Below are positions 50,413-59,305 of a DNA stretch of 64,000 nucleotides, piece by piece (position 1 is the first letter of the stretch; the number at the start of each line of letters is the position of its first letter). A program made the translations under genes and the position numbers. A model generated the notes under the pieces. The model worked only from the letters and a program-made list of their open reading frames with translations. It searched no databases and was not told the DNA's origin. The stretch covers positions 148,076-212,075 of the forward strand of contig JBAXHD010000001.1 in the NCBI GenBank assembly GCA_037139095.1, read 5' to 3'. The DNA comes from WLMZ01 sp037139095. Its GTDB lineage: Bacteria; Actinomycetota; Acidimicrobiia; Acidimicrobiales; Ilumatobacteraceae.

Positions 50413-51161
50413 GCCACTCCCACCACGGAGCCGTGCTTGAACTGCACGATGTAGGCGTTCGCTACGGCGACCGCGAGGCGTTGCGCAATGTCACGTTCTC
50501 GGTACGCGCTGGCGAACTGATCGGTGTGATCGGGCCCAACGGCGCCGGCAAGAGCACGCTGTTTAAAGCAATATGTGGTCTGGTGAATCACTCGGGCGAA
50601 GTAGATGTGAACGGCGTTCACTGTCACGACCGTGTCGACCGAATGGACGTTGCGTACATCCCGCAGCGCAGCGAAGCCGATCTGATGTTTCCGATCACAG
50701 TGGGTGAGTTGGTCATGGCTGGCCGTCGCCGATTTCGGTCATGGCATCAGCGCACAACCGCGGTCGATCGTTTGGCGGCCAGCGAGGCGCTCGCTGCCGT
50801 GAATCTCAGCGGATACGAGGGCCGCTCGCTGTCTGAGTTGTCGGGCGGACAATTGCAGCGCGCGTACATCGCCCGGGCGCTCACCCAACAGGCCTCGGTA
50901 GTGCTGCTCGATGAAGCTCTGAGCGGAGTTGATCAACCGACCACCCTCGAGTTGTTCGAGTTGTTTGCCACGCTGAGTGCGTCGGGCACAACGTTCTTGT
51001 TCGCCACTCACGATCTTGCGTTGGCGCGCCATCGCTTCGATCGGCTCATCGCAGTGAATGGCACCATCCAAGGCGACGGTTCGCCCGAGCAAGTTCTGGC
51101 GCCAGCAGTGCTCGACTCCACGTTTGGTTCCGGCTCGAGCTCATCGCAGGGCGGTGCGTGA
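50409..51161 (+). CDS. znuC: Zinc/manganese ABC transporter ATP-binding protein
   Basis: A 250-aa ATPase that powers ZnuB. Walker A IGPNGAGKST near residue 42, signature LSELSGGQLQRAYIARAL, Walker B VVLLDEALSGVD and the switch His FATHDLALA are intact. It overlaps znuA and znuB by 4 bp each (GTGA), so all three are translated together. Confidence 0.92.
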   Translation: MSHSHHGAVLELHDVGVRYGDREALRNVTFSVRAGELIGVIGPNGAGKSTLFKAICGLVNHSGEVDVNGVHCHDRVDRMDVAYIPQRSEADLMFPITVGELVMAGRRRFRSWHQRTTAVDRLAASEALAAVNLSGYEGRSLSELSGGQLQRAYIARALTQQASVVLLDEALSGVDQPTTLELFELFATLSASGTTFLFATHDLALARHRFDRLIAVNGTIQGDGSPEQVLAPAVLDSTFGSGSSSSQGGA

Positions 51162-51997
51162 TGCATTGGCTCACCGATCCGTTTCAAGCTGAGTTCATGC
51201 AGCGCGCGCTCATCGCCGCGATCATCATCGGCGTGGTTGCCCCGGTTGTTGGCACCTGGATTGTGCTGCGGCGCATGGCCAACCTCGGCGACGCAATGAG
51301 CCACGGAACCCTTGCTGGTGTTGGTCTGGCGTATGCCGCTGGCATCAACGTGTTGCTTGGCGCAATCGGCGCAGGGCTGCTGATGGCAGTACTGCTCTTG
51401 TTGTTTTCGTCGAACCGACGCATTGGCCAAGAGACGGTGATCACCGTGCTTGGTACAGCGTTCTTCGCTGTGGGTGTCGTAGTCATCTCACGTATCGACA
51501 CTGGCGTCGAACTCAGTCACTTCTTGTTCGGTCGTCTGCTCACCGTGAGTTGGGGCGACATCTGGCTGAACCTTGCGCTCGGTGGCGGCACTGTGCTGGT
51601 GGTGATGTTGCTCTTTGGTGAGCTTCGTCTCGCCACGTTCGATCATGTGCAGGCCGAGCAGGTGGGTGTTCACGTAGAGATGGTGCAAGCCGTGCTGGTG
51701 CTCCTGCTCTCGGTTGTTGTTGTCATCAGCTTGCGTGCTGTGGGCACCGTCATGTCGGTCACGCTGTTGGTCACGCCTGCCGCTGCAGCGCGACTGCTGG
51801 CGCGCACGCTCAAGCAGATGACCTTGATCGGGGTGGCCATCGGTGTATCTGTCGGTGTTGTTGGGCTGGTGATCAGCTATCACATCGACTCGGCGCCGGG
51901 TGCCACCATCGGGTTGCTCGCGGCGGCCGTATTTGCAGTGGTGTTCGCGGCCACGTTGCCTCGACGCAACAAGCACCATCACCGCCCCTTGCTCTAA
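51158..51997 (+). CDS. znuB: Zinc/manganese ABC transporter permease
   Basis: A 279-aa permease with about eight helices; QAEFMQRALIAAIIIGVVAPVVGTWIVLRRMANLGDAMSHGTLAGVGLAY is the ABC-3 opening that docks the ATPase. It ends with an R/H/K tail (RRNKHHHRP). Start GTG 51158 (or ATG 51161). Convergent with the serine-hydrolase gene. Confidence 0.93.
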   Translation: MMHWLTDPFQAEFMQRALIAAIIIGVVAPVVGTWIVLRRMANLGDAMSHGTLAGVGLAYAAGINVLLGAIGAGLLMAVLLLLFSSNRRIGQETVITVLGTAFFAVGVVVISRIDTGVELSHFLFGRLLTVSWGDIWLNLALGGGTVLVVMLLFGELRLATFDHVQAEQVGVHVEMVQAVLVLLLSVVVVISLRAVGTVMSVTLLVTPAAAARLLARTLKQMTLIGVAIGVSVGVVGLVISYHIDSAPGATIGLLAAAVFAVVFAATLPRRNKHHHRPLL

Positions 51998-52035
51998 CGC
52001 CCCATCGTGCGGACATTTGTGGCGATGCGAGTGGT

Positions 52036-53271
52036 TCAGTCGACGAGGGCTTGCTGCACCAATTGGCTGAGCTGGCTTCGCAGCGGATGGGTGTCGGATG
52101 GCAACAGCTGGGTCATGAACACACACGTGATGTCTTCGACCGGGTCAATCCAGAAGGTGGTGCTTGCTGCGCCACCCCATCCGTAGGTGCCCAGTGAGTT
52201 CGCCACCTTGGCGGCAACTGGGTCGATGGTGACCGAGCCAAGTAGGCCGAAGCCGACGCCGTCGTAAGGCGTTTCGCTGAACAGCGGACGACCGAACGAG
52301 GTGAGGTCAACCCCGCCGGGAAGGTGGTTCTTGGTCATGTAATTCACGGTGCGCGGCGAAAGAATGCGCACGCCGTTGAGTTCGCCCTTGCGGCGAAGCA
52401 TGTCTGCGAAGCGCAGATAGTCGCTCATCGTGGAGACCAACCCGCCGCCGCCGAGGAACGCCGTCGGCACCTTGAGCGCTGCTTTGCCAGCCTCGGCCAA
52501 CAACATTGCCTTACCCGTGCCCGGATGTGCGCCGTACAGCGATGCAAGGCGATCGGCGTCGTCGGCAGGAACCGAGAATCCGGTGTCGGTCATGCCCAGG
52601 GGGGTGAAGATACGAGTGCGTAGGAACTCGTCGAGGGTCTGGCCGGACATGACTTCGATCACTCGACCCAGCACATCGATCGACATCGAGTAGTTCCACT
52701 CGGAGCCGGGCTGGAACACCAGCGGCAGATTCGCGAGACGAGTGCAAACCTCGGCGAGGGAATCTACCTGAGGCGAACCGAAATCGAAGCCGCCGCGGCG
52801 ATAGAGGTCGTCGACTGGATGGGCATACATGAAGCCGTAGGTAAGGCCCGATGTGTGGGTCATCAGATGCCACATACGCATCGGCTCCATGAGCGGCTCG
52901 AGCACGGGGTTCACCACCGAACCGGCGCGCCAAACCTTCTGGTCGGCGAAGTCGGGGATGTACTTGCTCACTGGATCTTTCAGTTCGAACAGGCCCTCTT
53001 CCCACAGCATCATCGCGGCCACCGACACGATGGGCTTGGTCATTGAGTAGATGCGCCAGATGGTGTCGTCGGTAACCGGTGCGCCAGCAGCGATGTCGCG
53101 CTGGCCGTGGATCTGCTCGTGGGCGAGCTTGCCGTTGCGGGTGACGGCAAGGTGGTAGCCGGCGAGGCGACCATCGTCGACGAACTTGCTGAAGTGGGTG
53201 TCGAGTCGGGCGAGGCGTGAGGCGTCGAAGCCCAACTCGGAAGGATCGGCGGCAGAGAGGTGTGCGGTCAT
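52036..53271 (-). CDS. Beta-lactamase-fold serine hydrolase (class C/EstB-like)
   Basis: A protein of about 411 aa. The nucleophile Ser-x-x-Lys is in IYSMTKPIV near residue 70, the YxN-like Tyr is in NYSMSIDVLG near 180, and C-terminal GWGGAASTTFWIDP supplies the third motif region. No signal peptide, so an intracellular esterase such as EstB is more likely than a secreted beta-lactamase. ATG 53271 is chosen over 53292; neither has a clear ribosome binding site. Confidence 0.85.
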   Translation of the reverse strand: MTAHLSAADPSELGFDASRLARLDTHFSKFVDDGRLAGYHLAVTRNGKLAHEQIHGQRDIAAGAPVTDDTIWRIYSMTKPIVSVAAMMLWEEGLFELKDPVSKYIPDFADQKVWRAGSVVNPVLEPLMEPMRMWHLMTHTSGLTYGFMYAHPVDDLYRRGGFDFGSPQVDSLAEVCTRLANLPLVFQPGSEWNYSMSIDVLGRVIEVMSGQTLDEFLRTRIFTPLGMTDTGFSVPADDADRLASLYGAHPGTGKAMLLAEAGKAALKVPTAFLGGGGLVSTMSDYLRFADMLRRKGELNGVRILSPRTVNYMTKNHLPGGVDLTSFGRPLFSETPYDGVGFGLLGSVTIDPVAAKVANSLGTYGWGGAASTTFWIDPVEDITCVFMTQLLPSDTHPLRSQLSQLVQQALVD

Positions 53272-53336
53272 CTGCGCACTGTAGAACGGCAACGGTCAAC
53301 GTTGCCGAGTCGGCCTCGGTTCGACAATCGAAGAGG

Positions 53337-53960
53337 TCAGGTGAGCTGGGCGGTGATGAGCGCCAACAGTTCGTCGTATTCGTCGACGGCGGGGAACTGC
53401 GGGAACATTGCCTTGATGCTGTCGGGCGCATGAAACAGAAAGCCCGCATCGGCTTCGGCGAGCATTGCGGTGTCATTAAACGAGTCGCCTGCGGCGATGA
53501 CGCGGTAGTTCAATCCGTGCAGGGCGCGTACGGCCTCGCGCTTTTGGTCGGGGAGGCGAAGCTTGTAATCGACGATCTGATCGTTGGCCACCACGAGTCG
53601 GTGGCAGATCAACGTGGGGAAGCCCAACTGGCGCATCAGCGGCTGACCAAACTGCTCGAACGTGTCGGACAGCAGCAAGACCTGAGTCATCGAGCGAAGC
53701 GTGTCGAGGAACTCGCGTGCGCCCTCGAGTGGCGACAACGTTGAGATCACATCGGCGATGGTTGACATCGTGAGGCCATGCTCGTCGAGTATCTGCAGGC
53801 GTCCGCGCATGAGCACGTCGTAGTCGGGCTCGTCGCGCGTGGTGCGACGAAGCGCTTCGATGCCAGTGCGTACGGCCACGGCGATCCAGATCTCGGGAAC
53901 GAGCACACCCTCAAGATCGAGGGTCACTATGGATTGTTGCGGGGTAGTCGTTGCGCTCAC
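53337..53960 (-). CDS. thrH: ThrH-type phosphoserine phosphatase/homoserine phosphotransferase
   Basis: A 207-aa HAD enzyme of the ThrH subfamily. Motif I reads VTLDLEGVLVPEIWIAVAVRTGI, the ThrH-specific DxE form, followed by TTRDEPDYDVLMRGR; motif II is LLLSDTFEQF and motif IV GDSFNDTAML. ThrH dephosphorylates phosphoserine and can move phosphate to homoserine. It stands alone between the hydrolase and FadH-like genes. Confidence 0.9.
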   Translation of the reverse strand: MSATTTPQQSIVTLDLEGVLVPEIWIAVAVRTGIEALRRTTRDEPDYDVLMRGRLQILDEHGLTMSTIADVISTLSPLEGAREFLDTLRSMTQVLLLSDTFEQFGQPLMRQLGFPTLICHRLVVANDQIVDYKLRLPDQKREAVRALHGLNYRVIAAGDSFNDTAMLAEADAGFLFHAPDSIKAMFPQFPAVDEYDELLALITAQLT

Positions 53961-54017
53961 AGTTGAACATTGTTCACGATGGGCGCGCCTTGATGCGAAA
54001 GCAGCGGCAATCTGCGC

Positions 54018-56156
54018 TCAGAGGGCCACTGCCACAGCGTGCGCCGAATGCATCGCGCCTTCGATGTAACCAACCTCGGCGGCGTCGCCGACCACGTGCA
54101 CAACGAGGCCTGCGTCGCGAAGTTGGTCGGCAAGGCTGGTGTCGCTGCGTACCTCACTGGCGATGATGACATCGGTGGCTGCAACCGAGATCACGTCGCC
54201 AGATGGTGTGCCGTCGGGTGCGTGAACTTGGTACCGAACATGGGTGGCAGTGATCTCAGTGACACGGGCGTTACGAACCAATGCGACTCCGTGGTTCGAG
54301 GTCTTCAGCACCGCGGTCCAACGGCGAGGCATTGCCATGGGCAATCCAAAGTGTGGCCCTGGTTCGAGAACCGTGACGTTGCGGTCGCGCTCGGCAAGAA
54401 ACTCTGCAAGTTCGAGACCCACGAGGCCGCCGCCCACAATGACCACCTGCTTGCCCACGGGCATCCAGCGGCGTGACAGTGAGCGGATGGTTTCGGCGCT
54501 CTTGGTAAGGCGCAACGTGCGTCCAACAGCGAGCGCGGCACGGTTCAGAAGCGACTGTTTTCCCACAGCGCTGTCGTTGGTATCGCCGATGATGAGCGCG
54601 CGCATCTCGTCGCCGCTTCGCACATGGTCGAGGTCGCCGCCTGGCACAGCAAGGTGATCACGTTTGGCTCCGGTAGCTACCACCACGATGTCGGGCTGCA
54701 TGCTCGTGATCGACTCGGAAGTGGCGGTGTGACCAAGCTTGATGTCGACGCCGTTCTGGCGAACTTCGTGCCCGAGCCAATCGACCAACATTTCGTTTGC
54801 AGGAGTGGTGAGTTGGCTGAACCACATCGTGCCGCCAAGCCGATCGCCACGCTCGAGCAGGGTGACACGGTGACCGCGTTGCGAAGCGATGCGTGCCGTC
54901 TCGAGTCCGCCTGGACCGCCACCAACCACGACCACATGCGCTTGCTTTGTGGTGAGCGCAATCTGTTGGGTTGCAGCGATCTCATGGCCGAGCGCAGGGT
55001 TTACCGCGCATCGGGGTGGCGCATCGAAGAAGTTCTGCTCGACGCATACGTAACAGTTGATGCACGGCCGGATTGATTCGCGCTTGCCTTCGGCCAGCTT
55101 GTTCACGAGTTCGGGATCGGCAAGCTGCTGGCGACCGAGCGACACGAAGTCGCATTCGCCTGCGGCGAGCATCGCTTCGGCGACTTCAGGCAACAGTCGG
55201 CCAACGGCGATGACCGGAATTCGCACAGCTCGTTTCACGGTGGCCGCCATCTCGCGGTACTGACCAACTTCGGCCGGAAGCGGCCCAAGGGTGAAGTCGC
55301 GAAATGGATTCACGGCGTTGGCCGATACATGAATGGCGTCGGCGCCGGCAGCCTCGGCCAGGCGAGCGGTTGCCGCTGTTTCTTCGGGTGTGATGCCGCC
55401 GACAATTCCGTATTCGAAGCCGTTGAGGCGCACGATGATGGGGAAGTCGGCGCCGACCCGTGCGCGAACCGAGCGGATCACTTCGACAAGTAAACGCGAG
55501 CGACCGTAGAGATCGCCCCCGTATTCGTCGGTGCGCAGGTTGTACGCCGAAGACAAGAACGTAGAGATCAAGTACCCGTGCGCGCCGTGAATTTCGACGG
55601 CGTCGCAGCCGGCTGATTGCACCCGTGCCGCGGCATCGGCGAACTGTTCGGCGACCCACACCAAGTCGTCGGCAGTAGCTGACTTGTAGGTGGCTGGCTT
55701 GCCCTGAGTTGCCGTGGCGAGCCGCATGAGTTCGTCGATTGGATTGTCGGCGAGGGCGCTGAGATCCATGCGATCGGGTGGTGGGTTTGGCACCAACTGC
55801 GGGCGGCCATCGGCTGAGTCGACACTCGCGGTCTTGCCATGATGGCAGAGCTGCACGCACACGCGTCCGCCCGCCGCATGAACGCCGTCGGCAAGGGCGG
55901 TGAGGCCGGGAATGAAACGGTCGTCGCTGAGGCCTGGTTGCTTGCGAGAGGTGGCTCCGAGGGGCCACGAGACCGCTGATGCTCCGGTGATCACCAACGC
56001 GCAGCCGCCGGCCGCTCGTGCCGAATAGTGCTCGACCTCGGCTCCCGTGATGGTCCCTTCATCGCAATGGTTCATATCCATCGCGGGCAGGATCACGCGG
56101 TTAGGCAGGGTCATCGATCCGATCGCCGCTGGGCTCAACATGGTGCGAAAGTCGGT
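54018..56156 (-). CDS. FadH-like FMN/FAD/[4Fe-4S] enoate reductase
   Basis: About 712 aa from GTG 56156 (MTDFRTMLSPAAIGSMTLPNRVILPAMDMN...). N-terminal OYE barrel with HGAHGYLISTFLSSAYNLRTDEYGG near residue 180, then CINCYVCVEQNFFDAPPRCAV as the iron-sulfur site, then an FAD/NAD(P) domain with VVVGGGPGGLETARIA. This is the 2,4-dienoyl-CoA reductase/NADH:flavin layout. Starts at 56141 (ATG) or 56231 (ATG in CCATGG, sharing bases with the divergent gene) are possible. It faces an acyl-CoA synthetase, so a CoA substrate is likely. Confidence 0.82.
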   Translation of the reverse strand, partial: TDFRTMLSPAAIGSMTLPNRVILPAMDMNHCDEGTITGAEVEHYSARAAGGCALVITGASAVSWPLGATSRKQPGLSDDRFIPGLTALADGVHAAGGRVCVQLCHHGKTASVDSADGRPQLVPNPPPDRMDLSALADNPIDELMRLATATQGKPATYKSATADDLVWVAEQFADAAARVQSAGCDAVEIHGAHGYLISTFLSSAYNLRTDEYGGDLYGRSRLLVEVIRSVRARVGADFPIIVRLNGFEYGIVGGITPEETAATARLAEAAGADAIHVSANAVNPFRDFTLGPLPAEVGQYREMAATVKRAVRIPVIAVGRLLPEVAEAMLAAGECDFVSLGRQQLADPELVNKLAEGKRESIRPCINCYVCVEQNFFDAPPRCAVNPALGHEIAATQQIALTTKQAHVVVVGGGPGGLETARIASQRGHRVTLLERGDRLGGTMWFSQLTTPANEMLVDWLGHEVRQNGVDIKLGHTATSESITSMQPDIVVVATGAKRDHLAVPGGDLDHVRSGDEMRALIIGDTNDSAVGKQSLLNRAALAVGRTLRLTKSAETIRSLSRRWMPVGKQVVIVGGGLVGLELAEFLAERDRNVTVLEPGPHFGLPMAMPRRWTAVLKTSNHGVALVRNARVTEITATHVRYQVHAPDGTPSGDVISVAATDVIIASEVRSDTSLADQLRDAGLVVHVVGDAAEVGYIEGAMHSAHAVAVAL

Positions 56157-56169
56157 CACGAAAACCGAC
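56151..56169. promoter_or_regulatory. Inverted repeat at the fadH-like start
   Basis: GTCGGT and ACCGAC separated by seven bases. It lies in the short divergent gap between the FadH-like and acyl-CoA synthetase genes and overlaps the preferred GTG start. A shared operator is possible; no regulator is encoded nearby. Confidence 0.35.
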
Positions 56170-56229
56170 GTTACGTCAGATGGCACTTGGACGCGGTTGT
56201 CAGGCGCTGCGGATGCAAGAGTGTGTGCC

Positions 56230-57891
56230 ATGGGGATCACATTTGATGAGGCAATGGCACAGACAACCGCGGCTGGCGGCCAGTTTGAGATTGGTGACGC
56301 GCTGATCAACGGCGCGATGCAGCGGGTGTTTGTGAATGCCCCACCGAACCTCACCGCGTTTTATGCGGCGGCACCGGCCGAGTCCACGTTCTTGGTGTAC
56401 GAAGACGAGAAGTACACGTTTGGTCAGGTTCGCGAGACCAGCGCCGCGCTTGGTGCTGCGCTGGTCGAGCGCTACGGAGTCGGCAAAGGCGATCGCGTTG
56501 CGGTTGCGATGCGCAACTTCCCCGAGTGGGTGATCTCGTTCGCCGCGATCACCTCGATCGGCGCCATTTCGGTGTCGATGAACTCATGGTGGACCGAGGA
56601 CGAAATGGACTTCGCTCTCGAAGACTGCGGCGCCAAGGTGCTCATCGCCGATGACATTCGCATTGATCGCGCCTTGTCGTCGTGCGCTCGGTTGGGCACG
56701 CGAATTGTCGGCGTTCGTCTCGACACAGTTCCGGTAGGCGTCGACACGTGGAACGACATTGTCATCCCCGGTACGCCAATGCCTCAGGTCGATATTGGTC
56801 CGCACGACGACGCCACCATCTTGTACACCTCGGGCACCACCGGCCGACCAAAGGGTGCGGTGTCTACGCACGGTGCGATCATCCAAGCGATGATGGCATT
56901 CTCCTGTCGCGCTGCTGCCGAGCGCCTTCGCCAACCATCTGAGCCGCTGACCCATCCGCCTGCGTTCATCCTGATCGTGCCGCTGTTTCATGTAACCGGT
57001 TGCGTGCCCGTGATGCTCGGCTGTTTTGCCGGGGGCGTGAAGCTGGTCATCATGTACAAGTGGGATGCCGACAAGGCGCTCGAGCTCATCGAGCGAGAGC
57101 ACGTCACCAACTTCGTTGGCGTGCCCACGCAGAGTTGGGATCTCGTGCACTCGCCTCGGTTCAGTGAGTTCGATACATCGAGCCTTCGCGACATCGGCGG
57201 CGGTGGGGCACCTGCGCCACCGGCATTGGTCGAGAAGGTCTCGAACAGCTTCGCCAAGGGCAAGCCCACGATTGGCTACGGCATGACCGAGACCAATGCC
57301 TATGGCCCAGGCAACCGCGGACAGGACTACGTGAATAAGCCAACCAGTTCGGGTCGCGTTGTGCCGATCATGACCATTGGCGTGCGCGACCCTGAGGGCA
57401 ATTCGTTGCCGGTGGGCGAGCGCGGCGAGATCTGGTTCAAAGGCCCCAACCTCATCCGCGGCTACTGGAACCGCCCAGAAGCAACCGCCGAGACCATCGT
57501 CGATGGTTGGTTGCGGTCGGGCGACCTTGGCCATCTCGATAACGAAGGATTCATCTACGTTGAAGACCGCGTGAAAGACATGATTCTGCGCGCTGGCGAA
57601 AACGTGTACTGCGCCGAGGTCGAGGCCGCTGTGTACGAGCACGACAGCGTGCACGAGGCTGCAGTGTTTGGAGTTCCGCACGACCGTCTTGGCGAAGAGG
57701 TAGCTGTAGCCATCTTGGTGAAGACGGGAGCGCACCTGACCGCACAAGAGATTCGTGACCACGTTGCGGTGCGGTTGGCCTCGTTCAAGGTGCCCGCGCA
57801 CGTGATCTTCTTCACCGAGGCGCTGCCGCGCAACGCGTCGGGCAAGATCCTTAAGCGCGAACTGCAGCGTCAGATTGCCGACACGCAGTAG
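56230..57891 (+). CDS. Acyl-CoA synthetase (AMP-forming)
   Basis: A 553-aa class I adenylate-forming enzyme that joins a carboxylic acid to CoA. P-loop-like ILYTSGTTGRPKGAV near residue 198, GYGMTETNA near 350, hinge/A8 region FIYVEDRVKDMILRAGENVYCAEVEAA near 440, and adenylation Lys in NASGKILKREL near the C-terminus. The ATG 56230 is supported by homology at MGITFDEAMAQT; a longer upstream frame is antisense to the reductase. Confidence 0.92.
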   Translation: MGITFDEAMAQTTAAGGQFEIGDALINGAMQRVFVNAPPNLTAFYAAAPAESTFLVYEDEKYTFGQVRETSAALGAALVERYGVGKGDRVAVAMRNFPEWVISFAAITSIGAISVSMNSWWTEDEMDFALEDCGAKVLIADDIRIDRALSSCARLGTRIVGVRLDTVPVGVDTWNDIVIPGTPMPQVDIGPHDDATILYTSGTTGRPKGAVSTHGAIIQAMMAFSCRAAAERLRQPSEPLTHPPAFILIVPLFHVTGCVPVMLGCFAGGVKLVIMYKWDADKALELIEREHVTNFVGVPTQSWDLVHSPRFSEFDTSSLRDIGGGGAPAPPALVEKVSNSFAKGKPTIGYGMTETNAYGPGNRGQDYVNKPTSSGRVVPIMTIGVRDPEGNSLPVGERGEIWFKGPNLIRGYWNRPEATAETIVDGWLRSGDLGHLDNEGFIYVEDRVKDMILRAGENVYCAEVEAAVYEHDSVHEAAVFGVPHDRLGEEVAVAILVKTGAHLTAQEIRDHVAVRLASFKVPAHVIFFTEALPRNASGKILKRELQRQIADTQ

Positions 57892-57911
57892 TTGTATCTG
57901 CAACTACTGCG
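57884..57911. terminator. Bidirectional hairpin between convergent genes
   Basis: A perfect 11-bp stem (CGCAGTAGTTG / CAACTACTGCG) with a 6-base loop spans the acyl-CoA synthetase stop and lies just beyond the mycothione reductase stop. There is no strong T-run on either side, so it would act by the hairpin itself. Confidence 0.6.
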
Positions 57912-57921
57912 GTAGCGCTGC

Positions 57922-59295
57922 CTAGAACTGAAGTAGGGCGTTCTCGACCAGTTCTGTGAGCGCCGGATGAATGTAGATCTGCTCTCGCGCCATCTGGTCG
58001 ACAGTTTGTCCAAACTTCATTCCTTGAATGAGCTGTTGGATCAAGATGCTCGACTGCGGCCCAATGATGTGCGCGCCCAACAACTGGCGTGTGTTGGGGT
58101 CGGCGATCAGCTTGCAGAAGTGGTCGGTGTCTTCCATCGCCCAGCCAAATGCGACATCGGCGTAGCGCTGCACGGCGGTGATGTAGGGCAATCCGGCGGC
58201 GCGTAGCGACTGCTCGGTTTCGCCAACTGAGGCCACCTGCGGATCGGCGAATACGGCGTGGGGGATGGGCCACAGATCGGCGGTGCGCATTCGGTCGGGG
58301 TGGATGATGTTGTGCGCCACGGCACGGCATTCGGCGTTGGCTACGTGCTTGAGCTGATTCGGATTTGTGACATCGCCAAGCGCCCACACGCCCGGCACGT
58401 TCGTGCGGAGGTATTCGTCGGTAATGATGAAGCCGTCTTGGTCGAGTTCGACTCCTGCCGATTCGAGGTTCATCAGGTCTCCGTTGGGAGTGCGCCCGAT
58501 AGCGATGAGCAGAGCATCGCCGGTGATGTGATGTGTGTGGCCGTCGGTCTTCACTTTCACAGTGATTTCGCTACCGGTCTGGTCCACGCGCTCAATGTGA
58601 GTGTGCGCACGAACATCGAATCGCTTGCTATAGATCTCGGTGAATCGTTCGCTGACGGCTTCGTCTTCGCGAGCCAACAAGCGGCCACCGCGAATGATCA
58701 TGGTGATGCGGCTGCCCATGGCCGAAAACACGTGCGCCATCTCAGTTGCGATGTAGCCGCCGCCGAAAATGATGAGGTGCTCGGGCACCGACGCTACGCG
58801 CATGATGGTGTCGCTGGTGTGGAAATCAACAGCGTCGAGTCCGTCGATGTGCGGCAGCGTGGGTCGCGCTCCGGCGGCCACCACGATGTGCTCAGCGGTG
58901 ATTCGTTCGCCATTCACTTCGATCACCTTGGGCGCCACAAAGGTGCCCTCGCCGGAGAACACGCGCACGTTGTCGAGCGACTCTCGGTACGCCTTGCCGC
59001 TGGGCGGGATCGAATCGATGCGACCGAACACTCGGTTCACGATGTCGGGCCAACGCACTTGATTCACGGTGGCATCGATGCCGTACTTCGCCGCGGTCTG
59101 AATGTGTGACACAACATCGGCGGTGTAGACCAACATCTTGGTCGGGATGCAGCCACGGTTGAGGCATGTACCGCCGAAGACACCCTTCTCGACGATGGCG
59201 ACTCGCAGGTTGTCCCATTCGGGGGTGAGCAAGCTGTTGCCCGACCCGGTGCCAATGATGATGACGTCAAACTCTGTTGCCGAATGCTGCTGCAT
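57922..59295 (-). CDS. mtr: Mycothione reductase
   Basis: A 457-aa FAD disulfide reductase that keeps mycothiol reduced with NADPH. FAD loop IIIGTGSGNSLL, redox pair GGTCLNRGCIPTKM near residue 40, NAD(P) loop IIFGGGYIATEMAHVF, and the active-site IHPALTELVENALL with catalytic His-Glu at the C-terminus. The Mtr-specific GTGSGN and YGRIDSI-like region separate it from glutathione or lipoamide reductases. It lies 10 bp after the thiolase-like gene and may be transcribed with it. It implies the organism makes mycothiol. Confidence 0.9.
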   Translation of the reverse strand: MQQHSATEFDVIIIGTGSGNSLLTPEWDNLRVAIVEKGVFGGTCLNRGCIPTKMLVYTADVVSHIQTAAKYGIDATVNQVRWPDIVNRVFGRIDSIPPSGKAYRESLDNVRVFSGEGTFVAPKVIEVNGERITAEHIVVAAGARPTLPHIDGLDAVDFHTSDTIMRVASVPEHLIIFGGGYIATEMAHVFSAMGSRITMIIRGGRLLAREDEAVSERFTEIYSKRFDVRAHTHIERVDQTGSEITVKVKTDGHTHHITGDALLIAIGRTPNGDLMNLESAGVELDQDGFIITDEYLRTNVPGVWALGDVTNPNQLKHVANAECRAVAHNIIHPDRMRTADLWPIPHAVFADPQVASVGETEQSLRAAGLPYITAVQRYADVAFGWAMEDTDHFCKLIADPNTRQLLGAHIIGPQSSILIQQLIQGMKFGQTVDQMAREQIYIHPALTELVENALLQF

Positions 59296-59305
59296 TCAAT
59301 TGACC

